A DNA stretch of 64,000 nt from contig NZ_JAASRW010000006.1 in NCBI RefSeq assembly GCF_011761355.1, positions 62,001 to 126,000 on the forward strand, written 5' to 3'. The stretch is from Paenibacillus lupini (GTDB taxonomy: Bacteria > Bacillota > Bacilli > Paenibacillales > Paenibacillaceae). Position 1 is the first letter of the stretch, and each line of letters starts with the position of its first letter. A program made the translations under genes and the position numbers. Of this stretch, positions 61,686-64,000 are shown piece by piece. The notes under the pieces were generated by a model that was given only the letters and a program-made list of their open reading frames with translations, did no database searches and was not told the DNA's origin.

Positions 61686-61760
61686 ACCATTGTGGTAATT
61701 CATGCTTCGTAAGCATTTGCTCTAAAAAAATTGTGCATACAATTTTACTTCGTAAGCATT
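61686..61760 (-). repeat. Two hairpin units in valS 5' UTR
   Basis: CTTCGTAAGC occurs at 61705-61714 and 61748-61757, 43 bp apart. Each is coupled to an AT-rich mini-hairpin (ACCATTGTGGT; AATTGTGCATACAATT). Architecture and position match the three units before hisS (4812-4943). Confidence 0.65.
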
Positions 61761-61791
61761 ACCACTCTTGTCATTGCTTGGATAGAAATAC

Positions 61792-62063
61792 AAAAAAACC
61801 TTCCGCCCTTATAGCAAAGGACGAAAGGTTATCTTCCGTGGTACCACCTTTGTTCCGCGCTCAAAAAATAAGCACGGCACTCAAACAGATAACGGCTGTG
61901 GCCGGCTCGAAATAACGGAAACCGCTTCATTCAAGCAACTCCGGGGCGACAAGCATAGCAGTAAATTCCTGCGGCACCTTTCAGCGTTACAGTCCCGCTC
62001 TCTGAAGGCTTGGCTGCTAACTCTTCCCCTTCAACGTCAATATATGTTGAAAAAAATCAGATA
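61792..62063 (-). promoter_or_regulatory. T-box riboswitch of valS, specifier GUC
   Basis: The T-box sequence AAGGTGGTACCACGGAAG is at 61833-61850. The terminator hairpin at 61792-61830 ends in seven T. Stem I has AGAGAG and a GGTG motif. Its base pairs GGGG with CCCC and AGCAG with CTGCT, leaving GTC (Val) at 61948-61950 in the specifier loop. Confidence 0.9.
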
Positions 62064-62069
62064 TAGCAT

Positions 62070-62098
62070 ATTTTATCCAAGATGTCCTCGAAAGTCAA
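62070..62098 (-). promoter_or_regulatory. SigA promoter of valS T-box leader
   Basis: TTGACT (62093-62098) and TAAAAT (62070-62075) are 17 bases apart, the same boxes as the hisS promoter. Confidence 0.78.
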
Positions 62099-62114
62099 CT
62101 TGTGACTACGCCTA

Positions 62115-63608
62115 TTAGTGACCCATCATCATTGGCATTTCTGCTTTTTCTGCATCTTTGCCAACCGCACGCTTAGGCTTCGACAGCAGGAAACCAACCA
62201 AAGTACCCACAACACCAACGATCGTTAAGATCAGGAACGTGTCGCCATAAGAAGCAGAAGCAATATGCGACGCAATAGCTGGTGTAATGTCAGCAGGATT
62301 CGTAATGCCTTCCGACGCCATATAATGCTCCGTGCGCCGAGCCAGAATCGTTGCAAGGCCTGCTACCGCAAAGGAAGTCATAACCTGCTGGGCAGCACTT
62401 GTAAGGGATGTAACACGGCCGACCAGCTCAGGAGGTGCTGCTTGAATAATATGTGTATTAAGCGGCATCATCGAAAGGCCCATACCCGCTCCAAGCAAAA
62501 TCAAAGGAAGAATATAAGTGCCTACTGTTGCATCGGCCGAAATATTAGAAAGCAGGAATGCGCCAATCGTAACAATCGCAAGACCACTCATAACAAGCGG
62601 ACGAGCACCAATCTTGTCAAACAGTTTCCCGCCAATAGGCATAAAGATCGCAGCTGCCAGTGCTTGCGGAAGCAAGATCAAGCCCGTATCAAGAGCGGAG
62701 TAACCTTTCGCTGTTTGCAAGAACAACGGGAACAAGAACAAGGTACCAAAGAGAGCAATTTGCGAAACCCATTGAACAACGATACCTTTGGAGAAATCCG
62801 GGGATTTGAATACACGAAGTTCCAGCAAAGGCTGCTTACGGTTCAATTCAACGATAATAAAGATAATAAGGGACACGCCGCCAACAATTAGACCGGTCAA
62901 CGTTTTCGTAGAGCCCCAGTCTGTACCGCCTTCACTTACACCGTATGCGAGACCTGCAAAGGCAAGTGGTGCAAAGATCATGCCAAGAAGATCAAGCTGT
63001 GGAACGGATTGGCGTGCCAAAGCCGGCAATGTACGAAGACCAAGGAAGACCGCTACCGCACCAACAGGGATATTGATAATAAAAATCCAGTGCCAAGTTA
63101 CGTAGTCAACAAGCCAGCCGGCAAGTACGGGTCCAAGTGCAGGAGCAAGCAGCATAGGAATACCGATCATGCCCATTACCGCACCTTGTTTGCCCGGAGG
63201 GCTTAAGCGATAAGTAAATGCCATTGCGATTGGAGCAACCATACCACCGCCAAGGCCTTGAATAATACGATAAATAATCAATTGTTCAGCATTAGTCGCG
63301 AGCGCACACAACGCAGAACCAATTGTAAATAAAACGATCGAAGTCAAATAAATCTGCTTCGCTCCAAAACGGTCGGATAACCAGCCAGCGAGCGGAATTA
63401 CGGCTGCTTGTGCAAGTGCATAGCCCGTAACGGTCCATTGCACGAGCGACAGAGACGCTCCTCCAAAATCGTCACGCAGCTTAGGAATCGCTACGTTCAT
63501 TGCCGTACCATCAAGAATAACCATGAACATACCCACAATGATAGCCAGAAGCGGCACCATAATGGATTTGATAGACATGGAGTTGTTTGTTGCATTTACT
63601 TCAGTCAT
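62115..63608 (-). CDS. DHA2-family MFS drug exporter (EmrB/QacA type)
   Basis: The 497-residue protein has about 14 hydrophobic helices. Motif A is AGWLSDRFGAKQIYL, motif C is in GIPMLLAPALGPVLAGWLV, and the DHA2 motif LDGTAMNVAIP lies in the first helix. It would export drugs or other compounds with proton exchange. The C-terminus ends in a Met/His-containing tail (PMMMGH). AGGAGGAGAG precedes the ATG. It is divergent from a TetR gene with shared operators, so it is probably induced by its substrate. Confidence 0.93.
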   Translation of the reverse strand: MTEVNATNNSMSIKSIMVPLLAIIVGMFMVILDGTAMNVAIPKLRDDFGGASLSLVQWTVTGYALAQAAVIPLAGWLSDRFGAKQIYLTSIVLFTIGSALCALATNAEQLIIYRIIQGLGGGMVAPIAMAFTYRLSPPGKQGAVMGMIGIPMLLAPALGPVLAGWLVDYVTWHWIFIINIPVGAVAVFLGLRTLPALARQSVPQLDLLGMIFAPLAFAGLAYGVSEGGTDWGSTKTLTGLIVGGVSLIIFIIVELNRKQPLLELRVFKSPDFSKGIVVQWVSQIALFGTLFLFPLFLQTAKGYSALDTGLILLPQALAAAIFMPIGGKLFDKIGARPLVMSGLAIVTIGAFLLSNISADATVGTYILPLILLGAGMGLSMMPLNTHIIQAAPPELVGRVTSLTSAAQQVMTSFAVAGLATILARRTEHYMASEGITNPADITPAIASHIASASYGDTFLILTIVGVVGTLVGFLLSKPKRAVGKDAEKAEMPMMMGH

Positions 63609-63710
63609 TAATTTCTCTCCTCCTAAATTATACTTCTATCTGTATCTAGCCTTACGGCGTCTTGACCTATTTATGAAGCAGCAGTAAAATGGGTTAGGTG
63701 CAAGCCGACT

Positions 63711-63726
63711 GCGGACAATTGTCCGC
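63711..63726. promoter_or_regulatory. Palindromic operator 1 of MFS exporter
   Basis: GCGGACAATTGTCCGC is a perfect 16-bp palindrome lying just downstream of the exporter's -10 box, at or near its transcription start. Confidence 0.8.
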
Positions 63727-63732
63727 TAACGT

Positions 63733-63761
63733 ATGATACCGGACAATTGTCCGGTTGTCAA
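63733..63761 (-). promoter_or_regulatory. SigA promoter of MFS exporter
   Basis: TTGACA (63756-63761) and TATCAT (63733-63738) are 17 bases apart on the minus strand, a near-consensus promoter. Its spacer is filled by operator 2. A plus-strand -35 for the TetR gene (TTGTCA, 63755-63760) overlaps it. Confidence 0.8.
63739..63754. promoter_or_regulatory. Palindromic operator 2 of MFS exporter
   Basis: CCGGACAATTGTCCGG is a perfect 16-bp palindrome between the -35 and -10 boxes. Centres of the two operators are 28 bp apart, about 2.7 helical turns. Confidence 0.82.
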
Positions 63762-63819
63762 TACAGCCTTGCTCTGTTTATTTTTTCTTAATAATTTGCA
63801 TGAAATGGAGGGTGCGCGC

Positions 63820-64000
63820 ATGACCGATAAAAAGAAGGACTCGCAAGAGGTTAGCAAGATGATTTTGCAAACCGCCAGGTCCCTTTTCGCCGAACACGGC
63901 GTCGAAGCAGTCAGCATGCACCAAATTGCTAAATCTACTCAGATTGGACAAGGTACGCTGTATCGGCGTTATGCGAATAAATCCGACTTATGTATGGATC
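63820..64000 (+). CDS. TetR-family repressor, 5' part (runs off window)
   Basis: Sixty codons are visible from an ATG with GGAGG upstream. They encode the TetR DNA-binding domain: KMILQTARSLFAEHGVEAVS, then the HTH MHQIAKSTQIGQGTLYRRYANKSDL. The ligand domain lies beyond the window. It is divergent from the DHA2 exporter and is the likely repressor binding the paired CGGACAATTGTCCG operators. Confidence 0.92.
   Translation, partial: MTDKKKDSQEVSKMILQTARSLFAEHGVEAVSMHQIAKSTQIGQGTLYRRYANKSDLCMD

Overview
The window comes from a low-to-mid GC, endospore-forming Firmicute, most likely Paenibacillus or a close relative in Paenibacillaceae. The evidence is gene content and order. The block hisS-aspS / dtd-relA / apt-recJ / secDF / comN / spoVB / yrbG / yrzE / yajC-tgt-queA / ruvBA / bofC / safA-like / pheA-pheB / obg-spo0B-rpmA-prp-rplU / spoIVFB-FA / minDC-mreDCB-radC-maf / spoIIB / folC-valS follows the Bacillus subtilis chromosome almost gene for gene. 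Features that differ from Bacillus and fit Paenibacillaceae are ruvC with ruvAB, separate secD and secF, a ribonuclease G/E-type gene, and a YesMN-type sugar ABC cassette. No rRNA, tRNA, prophage, insertion sequence or CRISPR array is visible. Nearly all genes lie on the minus strand.

Layout. 1-646: the 3' part of an EAL-PilZ (c-di-GMP) gene. 750-900: a long imperfect palindrome. 938-5305: tcdA-aspS-hisS behind a T-box leader with an apparent Asp specifier. 5344-8544: dtd and relA, with a structured stretch and two tiny ORFs downstream of dtd. 8578-15160: a five-gene carbohydrate uptake cassette (two permeases, lipoprotein, response regulator, histidine kinase) inserted between relA and apt. 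15185-21101: apt, recJ, a cation-efflux-like protein, secF, secD and comN. 21440-25920: spoVB, yrbG, an ArsB/NhaD-type transporter and yrzE. 25927-33290: the ruvC-ruvA-ruvB-DUF393-spoIID-like-queA-tgt-yajC run. 33333-36708: bofC and a large LysM coat protein full of Gly/Tyr repeats. 36732-40443: pheB-hom-thrB-pheA. 40467-43861: the rplU-prp-rpmA operon with an L21-type leader, then spo0B-obg. 43869-47135: rng and spoIVFAB. 47160-47640: a 580-base non-coding stretch with two inverted copies of the palindromic repeat and two terminators. 47622-54595: the elongation and division-site operon DUF4321-maf-radC-mreBCD-minCD-rodA. 54590-62098: spoIIB-like gene, murC, folC and T-box-controlled valS. 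62115-64000: a DHA2 MFS exporter divergent from a truncated TetR gene, with paired palindromic operators.

The genes fall into housekeeping (tRNA charging, queuosine, Holliday junction resolution, Sec export, ribosome), cell shape and division, and sporulation (spo0B, bofC, spoIVFA/FB, spoIIB, spoVB, SpoIID-like, SafA-like). The least explained signals are two families of hairpin repeats. One is a dispersed palindrome with conserved flanks and loop but unrelated stem sequences, present in three copies. The other is a 43-46 bp tandem unit sitting between the T-box terminator and the start codon of both hisS and valS, with base changes on both sides of its stem.
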